DNA of 64,000 nt, taken from NCBI GenBank assembly GCA_031257675.1, contig JAIROG010000104.1:1-64000 (forward strand). Direction: 5' to 3'. Every line of letters starts with the position of its first letter. Within the stretch, counting starts at the first letter, position 1. A model generated the notes under the pieces. The model was given only the letters and a program-made list of their open reading frames with translations, did not search any database and was not told where the DNA came from. Both the position numbers and the translations under genes were made by a program. This document shows, piece after piece, positions 1-8,757 of this stretch. Source of the stretch: Treponema sp. Lineage in GTDB: Bacteria > Spirochaetota > Spirochaetia > Treponematales > Breznakiellaceae.

Positions 1-177
1 ACCTTTCTGTAAACAAAAAAATATAATTTCATGTTTACTGTTTACAAGCAATTCGTCTACCGCTCTAACTACACCATATGGATCATCTGTCATCCAATCA
101 TAAAGTGTATAATCATTAAGCTGTATATGACGTTCTTGGGTTTGCGATAAAGGAAACCGCAGGTTTCCAGCAACCAC
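1..177 (-). CDS. Partial open frame running off the left edge, unknown
   Basis: An open minus-strand frame runs out of the left edge of the window. It is bounded upstream by a TAG at 220-222. The part at 1-150 reads like ordinary protein (for example LYDWMTDDPYGVV and VDELLVNS). The upstream part is translated hairpin DNA. The only candidate start is a GTG at 175-177, inside a hairpin, with no ribosome-binding site. I do not recognise the product. It may be the 5' remnant of a gene interrupted when the hairpin cluster formed. Confidence 0.25.
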   Translation of the reverse strand, partial: MVAGNLRFPLSQTQERHIQLNDYTLYDWMTDDPYGVVRAVDELLVNSKHEIIFFCLQKG

Positions 178-232
178 AAAAATGTGGTTGCGAAAAACCC
201 CATAAAGGGCGTAGCCCGACTAGGGTTTTTCG
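152..232. repeat. Cluster of four perfect hairpins
   Basis: Contiguous inverted repeats fill this stretch. GGAAACC at 152-158 pairs with 162-168 around a GCA loop. GCAACCACA at 170-178 pairs with 183-191 around AAAA. CGAAAAACCC at 191-200 pairs with 223-232. Nested inside the last one, GGGC at 207-210 pairs with 214-217 around GTA. The first and nested hairpins have C(GNA)G loops, a class known to be unusually stable in single-stranded DNA. Similar clusters occur elsewhere in this window. Confidence 0.7.
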
Positions 233-332
233 CAGCCCGATCCGCCTGCCGGCGGGCGAAGCGCAAGCGGGGCTTGTCATGCGCGGTTTGGGCTTTTTGT
301 TTAAATTTTATTCTTTACAACATTTCTCAAAT

Positions 333-587
333 TTATTTGTCATCATAATGAAACCTGAAAAAAATATATACTATTTTCTCATTTTCTATTGCATATATAA
401 CACGATGCTCCAACTCTATTTTCCATAACCAATATTCATTTGAATTAGCCTTCAATGGATCAGGTTTTCCGTTGCCTCCGCGGAGATTTCTATCTATATC
501 TTTTATGAGCAAATTTATCCGTTTGAGTTTTTTCTTGTCAGCATCTATCCAATATTGATCAGCCCATGTCTTAGCGGCGAAGTCCAT
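333..587 (-). CDS. yoeB: YoeB-family endoribonuclease toxin, orphan
   Basis: About 84 residues, the usual YoeB length. YoeB toxins are RelE-fold ribosome-dependent mRNA endonucleases normally neutralised by a YefM antitoxin encoded just upstream. The family pattern is clear: a central W-x-x-D-x-K-K-x-L-K-R-I-N helix, GKPDPLK, HRVIYAI and a terminal FHY that supplies the catalytic His-Tyr pair, followed here by three extra residues (DDK). The ATG at 585-587 is preferred. A TTG at 594-596 adds three residues that come from neighbouring IS30-like DNA. No yefM lies upstream: its place is taken by the transposase remnant. The toxin is therefore probably silent or no longer active, since an unpaired active YoeB would be toxic. 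Confidence 0.8.
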   Translation of the reverse strand: MDFAAKTWADQYWIDADKKKLKRINLLIKDIDRNLRGGNGKPDPLKANSNEYWLWKIELEHRVIYAIENEKIVYIFFRFHYDDK

Positions 588-835
588 GCCGGACAAGACG
601 GCGTCCGCCCTGAAGCATTCGAGCGTCCAACCCTGTTCCCTGATGATTGTATTAAAACGATCGCGTTTGACAATGGCAGGGAGTTTTCGGGCCGCAAGGC
701 ATTGGCGGCGGCGCTAGAGCGCGGCGTCTATTTCGCCCATCCCTATCGTTCATGGGAGCGGGATTAAACAAACACGCCAATCGTTTGATAATCTGACACA
801 GAGACAGCTTGAAGAATTACCGCAAAAATCAATAA
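588..835 (+). pseudogene. IS30-family transposase remnant
   Basis: The plus strand keeps the catalytic-core signature of IS30 transposases: an F-D-N-G-R-E-F motif followed by H-P-Y-R-S-W-E-R. A TAA at 766-768 then stops the frame. After a deletion and frame change, the C-terminal IS30 motif S-F-D-N-L-T-Q-R-Q-L continues at about 770-830. The N-terminal two-thirds, the catalytic Glu region and both terminal inverted repeats are not visible. It is an inactive insertion-sequence scar. Its left edge abuts yoeB where the antitoxin gene would normally lie. Confidence 0.75.
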
Positions 836-837
836 TC

Positions 838-881
838 GCCCTCGTAGGCTTTAGGCTATCGGACGCCTAACGAGGGCTTTT
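838..881. terminator. Hairpin beyond the polysaccharide operon
   Basis: An imperfect inverted repeat pairs 838-849 with 865-877 through a GCCCTCGT arm, with one bulge. On the plus strand it is followed by TTTT at 878-881. It lies about 65 bp past the stop of the last gene of the minus-strand operon, so it could end that transcript. The U-run is better placed for plus-strand transcription, and it may work in both directions. Confidence 0.5.
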
Positions 882-943
882 CAGAGCGTAAATTCGCACT
901 TCAGCTTTGAACTGGCGATGTTCTAATTTTTAGCATCGAAAAT

Positions 944-3031
944 CTATCGGCGAATCGCATACGCGCCCACATCTAAAAATTTTACATGTTTTATTTTAAG
1001 AATCACCCCATCTTGTACAAATGTCCGAATTTCTATTTCTCCGGTAGTTTTTTCTAACATCACCGGAATATGCAGATTCAATATATTATCTTTGAAATCA
1101 GATTTATTCACAGCAACTTTAGCAATTATATTTCCACCGATATTTGCGCATATATCTGCTACTCCTACTGCATCTCCGTTTAATGAAGCTATATCTATAA
1201 GCTCATAGCCTATCTCAAAAATATGTTCCCCTTCCTCGAATCTTCGGTAAGGACCATACATTAGATGACCAGCTGATCCATTGCTTATGAAGTATTCATT
1301 CTTATTTTGCTGTTCAAACTTACTATAAAATAAAGATAAAGGAAGCACGCCATTATTGTATGAATCAACCGTAATAATAGGCAGTGGCACATTATAAAAA
1401 CTGACGTCAGTATCTTTCATGTGTGTTTCGTCATTTTTTCCATCGACAAATATAACTTCCTTAAGATCTCTTAAATAATCATCATAAAGATCAGCAAAAG
1501 AATAAAAATACCGTACATTATTATTTTTGGAAGCCTCTTGCAGAAATTCCTCGGAAGATACATCATCCATAATACGTTTTTCCAACATAGGAATAAAATT
1601 GGCATATGTTATAGGTATAGATGATATAGAGAATGTATTGCTAGCGCCAAAGTCTTTTATCATAAATAGCGGATTAGGACGGAAGAACCATCCATGATCC
1701 GCCATAACGCTTATAAATGTGTTATCATATAAACCATTCTTTTTCAATTCCGAGATATAATTTAATACAATCTGCAATGCGCCTTTTACCTGCCTATACG
1801 CATTTCCTCTCTGTCCTTCTGGTATAGTTTCTACATTTTCATTATAAGTATAGGGGGTATGTGCGCCTTGTAAATGATAGAAGTGAAACACATTATTATC
1901 GATACATTTAAATCCATTTTCAATAATATTTTTATTAAAACCAACGTCATCCCATCTGTAAGATATTTCATTTTTATTTTCTAACTTTTTATAGCTGTCA
2001 AAATTCACGACGAACATCCAAACTATCGATTTCAAAAAGTGCGGGAAATATTTCTGTCCAACTAATTGATATAATTTTACTGCAAAACTTACAGGATCTC
2101 TGATTGATACGGAAGCAAGTCTAACATTCTCTGTTAGCTCTACAGCTTTCTTAGGAAGCAAGACAGAGAACGTATATATACCTGAGATGAAATTTTTTTG
2201 CTTTAATATATTATAAAACATAGTTTTTTTAAATGCGCTTTCCAAATATTCTCCTCTAAAAGTTGTTTCGTTTTTAAATGCTTCTCCAGTGAGTAAGAAA
2301 GGAATAGACGGAGTTGTAAATGGATAATATCCCACCACATTATCGTAATAGGTGAACCCGTCAAATTGCCGAACAAACGCCTCCCCTCCTTCCATCGCCA
2401 ATATTTTATTCATATAAGCCGTGTCAAACCCGTCAAGGATAAAGACAATAATATTTTTATTTTTTGAGAGCGTATACATCCCTTCCGTTGTAACGACGAC
2501 ATTGTTTTTTTTCGTGTCAGCGGTTACACCCAGAAAAACAAGCGTAACTGCCTGCACTGCGATTATAATACATGAAGAGAAGACTATTATTTTCTTGAGA
2601 ACATTGCTCTTAAAAGCGCAGAGTGTCAACGGACTAATAATAAAAACAGCCCAAACAATCGTATTGACAACACCATAACCGGCATATGCGTTCCAGTCTA
2701 TTTCCTGTCCGTCTAACAGTCCGTACCGAATCTGCAAAAAATTGCCCTGCATATAAAGAGCTACGCCTATACCCCATACAAACGCGGCGAAGAAACTTTT
2801 CGCTTTGTCAGGCATTACAAAATAAACAACGTTCAAAACAGTAAAGGCGGCTATGCCCGCTATGACTATTATTGGCAGAATATCGGTGATTGAGAACCAT
2901 AGCTCTTGAGCGTTGCCAAAATACAAATCGCCCGGACCAAAAATAAAGAAGGTGAAAACCAGCAATAATGCCGCCAGCAGGAATGTCCCTTGATTTTTAG
3001 CTGCGTTAAATATGTTTGATTTATTTGCCAT
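944..3031 (-). CDS. Membrane-anchored sulfatase-fold transferase (LtaS/EptA-like)
   Basis: About 695 residues. The N-terminus has roughly five membrane segments in the first 175 residues, followed by an extracytoplasmic alkaline-phosphatase/sulfatase-type domain. Visible motifs are IIVFILDGFD (first metal-site strand), TTPSIPFLLTG around the likely Thr nucleophile, QGAHTPY, and MADHGW with the late metal ligands. The C-terminal ~110 residues look like a beta-rich domain beginning MYGPYRRFEEG. Such proteins move phosphoglycerol or phosphoethanolamine groups onto glycans or lipids, or hydrolyse sulfates, so decoration of the locus polysaccharide is the likely job. The ATG at 3029-3031 overlaps the upstream stop by 11 bp and has AAGGAAG before it. 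An ATG at 3127 would run far into the preceding gene. It is the last gene of the operon. Confidence 0.7.
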   Translation of the reverse strand: MANKSNIFNAAKNQGTFLLAALLLVFTFFIFGPGDLYFGNAQELWFSITDILPIIVIAGIAAFTVLNVVYFVMPDKAKSFFAAFVWGIGVALYMQGNFLQIRYGLLDGQEIDWNAYAGYGVVNTIVWAVFIISPLTLCAFKSNVLKKIIVFSSCIIIAVQAVTLVFLGVTADTKKNNVVVTTEGMYTLSKNKNIIVFILDGFDTAYMNKILAMEGGEAFVRQFDGFTYYDNVVGYYPFTTPSIPFLLTGEAFKNETTFRGEYLESAFKKTMFYNILKQKNFISGIYTFSVLLPKKAVELTENVRLASVSIRDPVSFAVKLYQLVGQKYFPHFLKSIVWMFVVNFDSYKKLENKNEISYRWDDVGFNKNIIENGFKCIDNNVFHFYHLQGAHTPYTYNENVETIPEGQRGNAYRQVKGALQIVLNYISELKKNGLYDNTFISVMADHGWFFRPNPLFMIKDFGASNTFSISSIPITYANFIPMLEKRIMDDVSSEEFLQEASKNNNVRYFYSFADLYDDYLRDLKEVIFVDGKNDETHMKDTDVSFYNVPLPIITVDSYNNGVLPLSLFYSKFEQQNKNEYFISNGSAGHLMYGPYRRFEEGEHIFEIGYELIDIASLNGDAVGVADICANIGGNIIAKVAVNKSDFKDNILNLHIPVMLEKTTGEIEIRTFVQDGVILKIKHVKFLDVGAYAIRR

Positions 3032-5273
3032 TTTTCGCTTCCTTTTCTTCATATAAAACAGGCTGCCTATTCGTATACGAATTCTCCCCGCTCTTGAAAC
3101 GTTTAATCGCTTCTTTATAGAAATCAAGACTGTTTTTAGTCATAATCTCATTTGTAAAATACTTTTTATATCTTGCATATCCTTTTTGCCCTAATTCTTC
3201 CCGCAATTCTTTATTGTCTATTAATAATTTTATTTTTTCATATAATTGTCCGCTGTTCTCCGGTTCTATAGCATACCCTGTTTCCCCGTCAACAACTATT
3301 TCCTTCATTCCGCCGGCGCCGGCGCATATCACCGGTTTCCCGGCGCTCATCGCTTCCACTAAAATTATCCCAAAAGATTCGTACAGGGAAGGCGCGATGA
3401 ATATATCACATTCTTTGTATTTCATTATTTTAACTTCATCGCTCGCTTCGCCCAAAAAACGCGCCCGGTTATACCACGGCTCATTTTCATATTTATTTCT
3501 AAAATACGCTTCAAATGTATCATTGAGCATAGCGTCTCTGATTCCCGTATTGCCGATGAATTCCATTATAACATTTTTATTTTCCATCAATATCCGGGGG
3601 AGAACCTCAAAGATAGTATGCACCCCTTTTCTTCTTTCAAGCCTGCCGACAAAAAGCAGTCTTGTATATCCATCGTTCTTTTTCAACGCCGCCGCCGGAA
3701 CTTCTTTCACGCCAAGATATATTTTTTTGCATAACTTTGCTGACAAGTCTATGTCATATAAATCTTCTATGGTATGTTTGATGCCGTCGCTTATACTGAT
3801 TATTCCAAAAGCGTTGTCTATCATTTCTCTTTCAAATTCCGCGTATAATTTATAATCTTCATTAAATGTCCAGCCCTGCGCTTCAATATTTTTCAGAAGC
3901 GGGGTTTGCAACCTAATTAATATGGGGACGATATCCTTTAATAAATGACTTGCCACTCCCGCTTCCCAATCCCAAAGAGCGCTTTCAACGACATCAAAAT
4001 AATTTATCAAGTTTAAATGTGAGATTATTTTATATACATTATATGAGTAATTTAGACAGGTATAGGCGGCGGGAAAGTCTTCTTCAATTAAGATGGGCAA
4101 TGTTATATTATTGCCAACCGCATGAAAGAAAATCCCATCCTGCGACCAATTCATATTCTCATTTCCTTGCGTTACAACATGCACTACGTGCCCCGCTTTT
4201 ACATATCCCACGGCCAATTCGTGTGTATGTTTTGCGGTGCCGCCGACAGGTTTTAAAATGTTGTCTTTACATACCATGCAAATAGTCAATACAGGCTCTT
4301 TTAAAGATGGATCAAACGGGAAAAAATCATTTCTATTCGTAAAAGAATAGCGCAACTGCCGGTCTTGTTTTTTACAATCCTCATACCCCCGGGCAAAAGC
4401 TAAATGACACGTTTTGACATATTCGTCATATTCATCTTTTGTAAGACAATTATTATTAAACCATCGCTCAAAACGGGTTAAGTACGCTTCTTTAATCTTA
4501 AAGATATTTTCTTCTCTTTCCGCCGGTTCAGCCCTCCCCCCCCCTGAATTTTTCCAAGCAAACCAGACGCTGTTTTTTATGATTGGACGCCAATTATAAT
4601 GATATGGGTCGTATGTATCTTTACGGATATGGCTTTTCGCAAACTCATGATAAACGTACGCTCTTGGATGATACATAATTTTATAGCCAGCCTTTATAAT
4701 CCGTACGCATAAATCCGATTCGTCCAAGTAATAGTCGATATACTCGTCAAAACCTCCAACTTCCAGTATTATTTTTTTGAGAAAACAAGAATTTGTCCCC
4801 ATTATATAATTAAACAGCCTTCCTGTAGGATTATTATAATCTACAGAAGCGTTCTCAGAGAATGCATTCCCCCATCCCCATATATCAACATACCCTCTAT
4901 TAAATTGGACATTCCCGTCAGGACCAAACACTTTCCCTCCAACGCCCCCAACTCCGTCCTCAAACAATGAAAGAATGTCGTCCAACCAGTATTTATCGGG
5001 AATAGCGTCGTCATCAATAAACGCTATTATTTCCCCCGCGCTTAATTCTATTCCTATATTTCTTGAGATGGATAAATTCGTTTGGCTATTGGCGCCTGTC
5101 TTTATTTTTCCTTCATATCTTGCCAGCACGTCTCTGGTGTTATCCGTAGAAGGCCCATTTACAACGACGACTTCAAAATTTTTGTATGCAAGATTCTTTA
5201 AAGAATTTAATGTTCTGTTTAGCTGATGCGCCCTGTTATAGGTGCATATAACTATTGAAACGGTTTTATTCAT
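3021..5273 (-). CDS. Two-domain glycosyltransferase, GT2 then GT4
   Basis: 750 residues. Residues 1 to about 230 form a GT-A family 2 domain: VSIVICTYNR at the N-terminus, a DDD nucleotide/metal motif near residues 87-89, and GGFDEYIDYYLDESDLC acceptor-side motifs. Residues from about 330 form a GT-B family 4 domain with KPVGGTAKHTHELA, LLFVGRLERRKGV and the E-x7-E motif ESFGIILVE. Such fusions add two successive sugars to a cytoplasmic, lipid-linked glycan. The linker carries a nine-G run (4536-4544) near codon 243. One extra G would bring a TGA two codons after the tract and release the GT2 domain alone. The gene abuts its upstream neighbour (5274) and overlaps the downstream one. Confidence 0.85.
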   Translation of the reverse strand: MNKTVSIVICTYNRAHQLNRTLNSLKNLAYKNFEVVVVNGPSTDNTRDVLARYEGKIKTGANSQTNLSISRNIGIELSAGEIIAFIDDDAIPDKYWLDDILSLFEDGVGGVGGKVFGPDGNVQFNRGYVDIWGWGNAFSENASVDYNNPTGRLFNYIMGTNSCFLKKIILEVGGFDEYIDYYLDESDLCVRIIKAGYKIMYHPRAYVYHEFAKSHIRKDTYDPYHYNWRPIIKNSVWFAWKNSGGGRAEPAEREENIFKIKEAYLTRFERWFNNNCLTKDEYDEYVKTCHLAFARGYEDCKKQDRQLRYSFTNRNDFFPFDPSLKEPVLTICMVCKDNILKPVGGTAKHTHELAVGYVKAGHVVHVVTQGNENMNWSQDGIFFHAVGNNITLPILIEEDFPAAYTCLNYSYNVYKIISHLNLINYFDVVESALWDWEAGVASHLLKDIVPILIRLQTPLLKNIEAQGWTFNEDYKLYAEFEREMIDNAFGIISISDGIKHTIEDLYDIDLSAKLCKKIYLGVKEVPAAALKKNDGYTRLLFVGRLERRKGVHTIFEVLPRILMENKNVIMEFIGNTGIRDAMLNDTFEAYFRNKYENEPWYNRARFLGEASDEVKIMKYKECDIFIAPSLYESFGIILVEAMSAGKPVICAGAGGMKEIVVDGETGYAIEPENSGQLYEKIKLLIDNKELREELGQKGYARYKKYFTNEIMTKNSLDFYKEAIKRFKSGENSYTNRQPVLYEEKEAKNGK
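4536..4544 (-). repeat. Poly-G(9) tract in a glycosyltransferase linker
   Basis: Nine consecutive G on the coding strand, encoding Gly-Gly-Gly between the GT2 and GT4 domains. Such homopolymers are prone to slipped-strand mispairing. Ten G would stop translation two codons later. Eight G shift the frame to a stop about 14 codons on. Confidence 0.7.
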
Positions 5274-6332
5274 TTAGGCGTTCTCCCATTCTTTTATCAA
5301 TTCTTTCAATCTTTCTTTAATATTCTCCTTCGAGAATGTTGTTATCCATTTGTTTTGCGCGGAAATAATGCTGTCTCTTACGGATTCGTTCGACAATATG
5401 ACATGGCATAACTTAGCCAACTGCTCATAATCTTTATGTTTTACCAAAACGCCCGCGCTTCCCATAGTCGAAGAAATGGCTCCCGCATCATACGCTATTG
5501 TAGGAAGCTGCATATACATGCTTTCCAGCAAAGGCGCGCAAAACCCCTCATGCTCGCTCATGCAAATAAAGATATCGGCGGCTGCGTAAAAGCCGCAAAC
5601 CATGCCGTCGCTTACCTTCCCTTCAAATGAAATATATTCTTTCAACCCAAGCGACGCCACATAATTTGTTAGTTCATGGAAATATTCACCAGCGTATTGA
5701 TAGTTGCCTACAAGGAAAAGCCTGCTGTTCTTGTTTATATTAGTATGATAATAATTGAAAATATTAATCACATCTTTATGCTTCTTGTTTGCGGCTATAC
5801 GCCCTACAAAAAGGAATGTAACGCGCTCATTCCTCAACCTTGCCTTCTTCTCCGCTTTGTAATGGGACAAATTGTCAAAATTTATATAAAGCGGCAAGAC
5901 GCTGATCTCTTTGCGTACGCCTAATTTTATTAAATCGTTTTTATTAAATTCAGAATCCGCCGCGAAATAGTCATACTGTCCGTGTTTTATTTTTAATTGC
6001 TCGAGCCCGCTGGATGTCAGCTTCTTTTCATACTCCGTATTGAAATACTCAGGAGGCGTAATGTTATGATATATCAAAACTTTTTTGCATTTTTGAGAGA
6101 AAATTTTCGTCAATACGCAACTGTCTCCACAATAATGATATAATAATATATCATCTTCATCCGCAGACAACTCGGAAATGTCTCTTCTATAGGATTCCAT
6201 AGATTCATGCGCATATTTTGTATATATGGCTGTTTGAAAACCCATTTCATTCAACAACTTGTCTTTGCCAAGAAGGTCGCCGCTAACCGCATCGCCGTAA
6301 TCCAACGCATCCATCACCTGTATAATTTTCAT
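5274..6332 (-). CDS. GT4 glycosyltransferase
   Basis: 352 residues, GT-B fold. It shows VTFLFVGRIAANKKHKDVI (nucleotide-sugar domain start), and the E-x7-E signature within EHEGFCAPLLE, typical of retaining family 4 enzymes. It is a paralogue of the gene at 16261-17346: both start M-[KR]-I-[IF]-Q with a GDA motif near residue 15 and share YHNITPPE[YF]F, SEFNK and the EHEGFC motif. It follows a coiled-coil gene, just as its paralogue does, and ends directly before the GT2-GT4 gene. It probably acts on the cytoplasmic face during polysaccharide chain assembly. Donor and acceptor cannot be read from sequence. Confidence 0.85.
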   Translation of the reverse strand: MKIIQVMDALDYGDAVSGDLLGKDKLLNEMGFQTAIYTKYAHESMESYRRDISELSADEDDILLYHYCGDSCVLTKIFSQKCKKVLIYHNITPPEYFNTEYEKKLTSSGLEQLKIKHGQYDYFAADSEFNKNDLIKLGVRKEISVLPLYINFDNLSHYKAEKKARLRNERVTFLFVGRIAANKKHKDVINIFNYYHTNINKNSRLFLVGNYQYAGEYFHELTNYVASLGLKEYISFEGKVSDGMVCGFYAAADIFICMSEHEGFCAPLLESMYMQLPTIAYDAGAISSTMGSAGVLVKHKDYEQLAKLCHVILSNESVRDSIISAQNKWITTFSKENIKERLKELIKEWENA

Positions 6333-6369
6333 AAATCATTCCTTTATGTATAACTTTATTTTCCGCCTG

Positions 6370-7101
6370 TCATTCTGGACACTCTCTATTCAATTCATGA
6401 ATAAATATATCTAAAGACTTTATGGTTTCCTCGTGTATTCTTCGAACTGACTTTGTAAATACATCTTTATTTTTCTTGATTTCTTGCTTGTTCTGATCTG
6501 ACAAACGACTTAATTCATCTATTTTCTTAATCAACAATGTGTTCAACAAAAAACTTTCACGCGCATAAGAAAACACCGAGTTATTAAACAAAGCCTGCCG
6601 CTCTGCCACCGGATCAACATACCATCTTATCAATTTTCTAATTATTCTTTTAAAGAATATTATTGGTTTATTAAAATGCTTCCGATTCGGCGCGATAACT
6701 TTATTTGCGCAATTATCTTTCAGATTTCGCATGTCTTCAATAAAAAGCTCCAGTTTTTTGTCATCATCATACTTTATATTTTCATCGTACATTGCTTCCA
6801 TATCATTAGTCTGTAAGAAGCTTTGTATTATCAGCGCCTCCAATCCAGATCTCGCTTTTTCGTTATGAAGAAGGCGCATTTCACATTCTTTCAGACGTTT
6901 TTCACTCTGCGCCAATAAATTCTCCAGCTCAACCCGACTATCTTCTCTATATTGCCGCTCTTCTTCCAACTTTTTCCAATTCTCATCTTCAATTAGTTTT
7001 TTTATTTCTTCTGTTATCAATATATCTTGATTAACAAGAAAACATCTTTCTTTATTTTCTATTTGTTCTAAAATATTTCTTGCGGAAAACGGGCTTTTCA
7101 T
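6370..7101 (-). CDS. Coiled-coil protein of the polysaccharide locus
   Basis: 243 residues with no recognised catalytic motif. Residues about 35-85 are charged and heptad-like (EEERQYREDSRVELENLLAQ), predicting a coiled coil, and a second helical charged stretch ends the protein. The middle has a basic, amphipathic segment FFKRIIRKLIRWYVDP followed by FNNSV. The same pattern (VKRCVRKLMHFLLEP, then FNASV) occurs in the protein at 17343-17900, so the two are paralogues. Both precede a paralogous GT4 gene. A role as a membrane-associated scaffold or length regulator for the glycosyltransferases is a guess from context. Confidence 0.65.
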   Translation of the reverse strand: MKSPFSARNILEQIENKERCFLVNQDILITEEIKKLIEDENWKKLEEERQYREDSRVELENLLAQSEKRLKECEMRLLHNEKARSGLEALIIQSFLQTNDMEAMYDENIKYDDDKKLELFIEDMRNLKDNCANKVIAPNRKHFNKPIIFFKRIIRKLIRWYVDPVAERQALFNNSVFSYARESFLLNTLLIKKIDELSRLSDQNKQEIKKNKDVFTKSVRRIHEETIKSLDIFIHELNRECPE

Positions 7102-7147
7102 AATATCCTTCCTCTATAATCTTATAGTTTTCTTGTATTTATCAATT

Positions 7148-8656
7148 TTATATTAATTCTAAGGAATCAAACGATTTCATTTCAACCAAACATTCTTTTA
7201 ACATCTTTACGCTCCGCGCAACCCGCGCCTCAAGCTCGCCCCGCGCCTCCTCGCTCCGCGCAACCCGCGCCTCAAGCTTTGCAATGTCCCATGTGAACTC
7301 TTTCAATTTGTATGAATTCTGTTCTACAGCAATCAAATGCTGGTCAATCTGATTTATTCTAACAACTTCTTCAAAAGGCGTATTAAATCGTCCGAGGTAA
7401 ATATCACTCACGCTTTTATCATTGGCCTTATCAAGCAAAGAAGGGAAAATGTCAAAGCAAGGCAAGAATTTGTATTCGCTGTTTTTTGTTGCAGGATTTA
7501 TTTTTCGTACATACGTCACTTCCAGCACTGTAGGCAGAAAGCATATATCTTTAAGAGAAGATATATAATTTTGATTGTTTGAGCGCACTGAATCAACCGG
7601 TATGGCCGGCGCGTAATTGTTTCCATGCACATGGATGGCTTGATGGGTTCTGTTTAATTTCTCCAATATTTCAATTTGTTGCAAGAAATCAGCCCCCTGA
7701 ACCGCTATGCCGTGAAATTCAACAATCATCTGTTCAAACTGCGTTATATCTTCTTCATCAATATATTGAAACACCTCCCATTCGCTTCCTTCAATGTCCA
7801 TTTGTAAAATAATGTCTTTATATTTATGACGATGCTCCGCAATAATCTCTTTAACAGTTTTCTCATTCGCATTATGCTTGTCTATTCCACAAATATTACA
7901 TTTATGGAAGTGCAACAAAGGATATTCATGAGAAGGATCATCCACCGTTCCGTCATATTGGTAGACTTGATACCCTCTCTGAGACATCTGCAAGTCCCAT
8001 AGGTATTCATCCGCAACTCCAAAGCTATATGCAATGCCGGAATTATCAGAATATATTTTAGGCTCCAGCATAATGTAGCCGCCGTCGCGCTCTGCTCCGA
8101 TGCGTGTTTTATTATATCCGTCAACGTCTTTCGGCTCAATCGCTTTAAACAACCGCGCAATATTTTCTCTGTAATCAGGACAAATTTCTGATATGCTGTA
8201 TCCCTCAATAAATGTAATTGAGAATAATTGTAACGCTAAATCTCTATCATCATCGCTCGATCCTTCTTTTGCTGGATTATAAGCGACGTCCGTAACTATA
8301 TCAATTTTATAATAGCCGACGTCATGACTAATAAGCTTGTTTTCAGATAGATTGACAATCAATTTTCTACGCTTGCCGTTAGTTAGTATGAGGGTATATA
8401 CAAGAATGTCATTTATAAAAAATTTAACTTTAACCGGTGTAGAAAATTGTATTCTGTCATAGAATGAAGCGCTATAATCAATCACCATATTTCTAGAGGT
8501 CTTGTCGCTGCATTTAAGATAAATGGCGGCTTTGGGAGAAATCCAACAAAAATAATCTCCTTCCATCTCTTCAACGCCGTATATGCCGGTTGTAAAAGCG
8601 CTAAGATCAGGCAAGGGCTTTGTATGCAAATCAAAATTTTCAAACAAAATTTCCAT
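7148..8656 (-). CDS. FkbM/Methyltransf_22-type methyltransferase with beta-sandwich and coiled-coil ends
   Basis: 502 residues. Residues about 15-150 form a predicted beta-sandwich with G-x-Y-x-x-E...W near its start and D-R-x-L-x-L near its end. The same frame occurs in the proteins at 8758 and 12852. Residues about 160-390 look like a SAM-dependent methyltransferase of the FkbM/Methyltransf_22 type: ERDGGYIMLE, YSFGVADEYLWDL and LQMDIEGSEWEV. The C-terminus is a coiled coil containing a 14-residue duplication. The likely job is O-methylation of a sugar in the polysaccharide, which in some ABC-exported O antigens is a chain-end cap. There is little SD sequence before the ATG at 8656, so the exact start is less certain. 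Confidence 0.7.
   Translation of the reverse strand: MEILFENFDLHTKPLPDLSAFTTGIYGVEEMEGDYFCWISPKAAIYLKCSDKTSRNMVIDYSASFYDRIQFSTPVKVKFFINDILVYTLILTNGKRRKLIVNLSENKLISHDVGYYKIDIVTDVAYNPAKEGSSDDDRDLALQLFSITFIEGYSISEICPDYRENIARLFKAIEPKDVDGYNKTRIGAERDGGYIMLEPKIYSDNSGIAYSFGVADEYLWDLQMSQRGYQVYQYDGTVDDPSHEYPLLHFHKCNICGIDKHNANEKTVKEIIAEHRHKYKDIILQMDIEGSEWEVFQYIDEEDITQFEQMIVEFHGIAVQGADFLQQIEILEKLNRTHQAIHVHGNNYAPAIPVDSVRSNNQNYISSLKDICFLPTVLEVTYVRKINPATKNSEYKFLPCFDIFPSLLDKANDKSVSDIYLGRFNTPFEEVVRINQIDQHLIAVEQNSYKLKEFTWDIAKLEARVARSEEARGELEARVARSVKMLKECLVEMKSFDSLELI
7210..7278. repeat. 27-bp direct repeat, 42-bp period
   Basis: The 27 bases at 7210-7236 are repeated exactly at 7252-7278. The 42-bp period is in frame and duplicates a 14-residue coiled-coil unit (EARVARS pattern) near the C-terminus of the methyltransferase. 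Two identical copies in frame could expand or contract by recombination without breaking the gene. Confidence 0.75.
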
Positions 8657-8757
8657 ATAATAAAAATCCTTTATATCTGTCTCGACGCCGCCTCAAAACC
8701 AACCAGAACGAACGTCCGCATTTCAAAACAGCATCCATCTTACTTACATTTTTTAGT

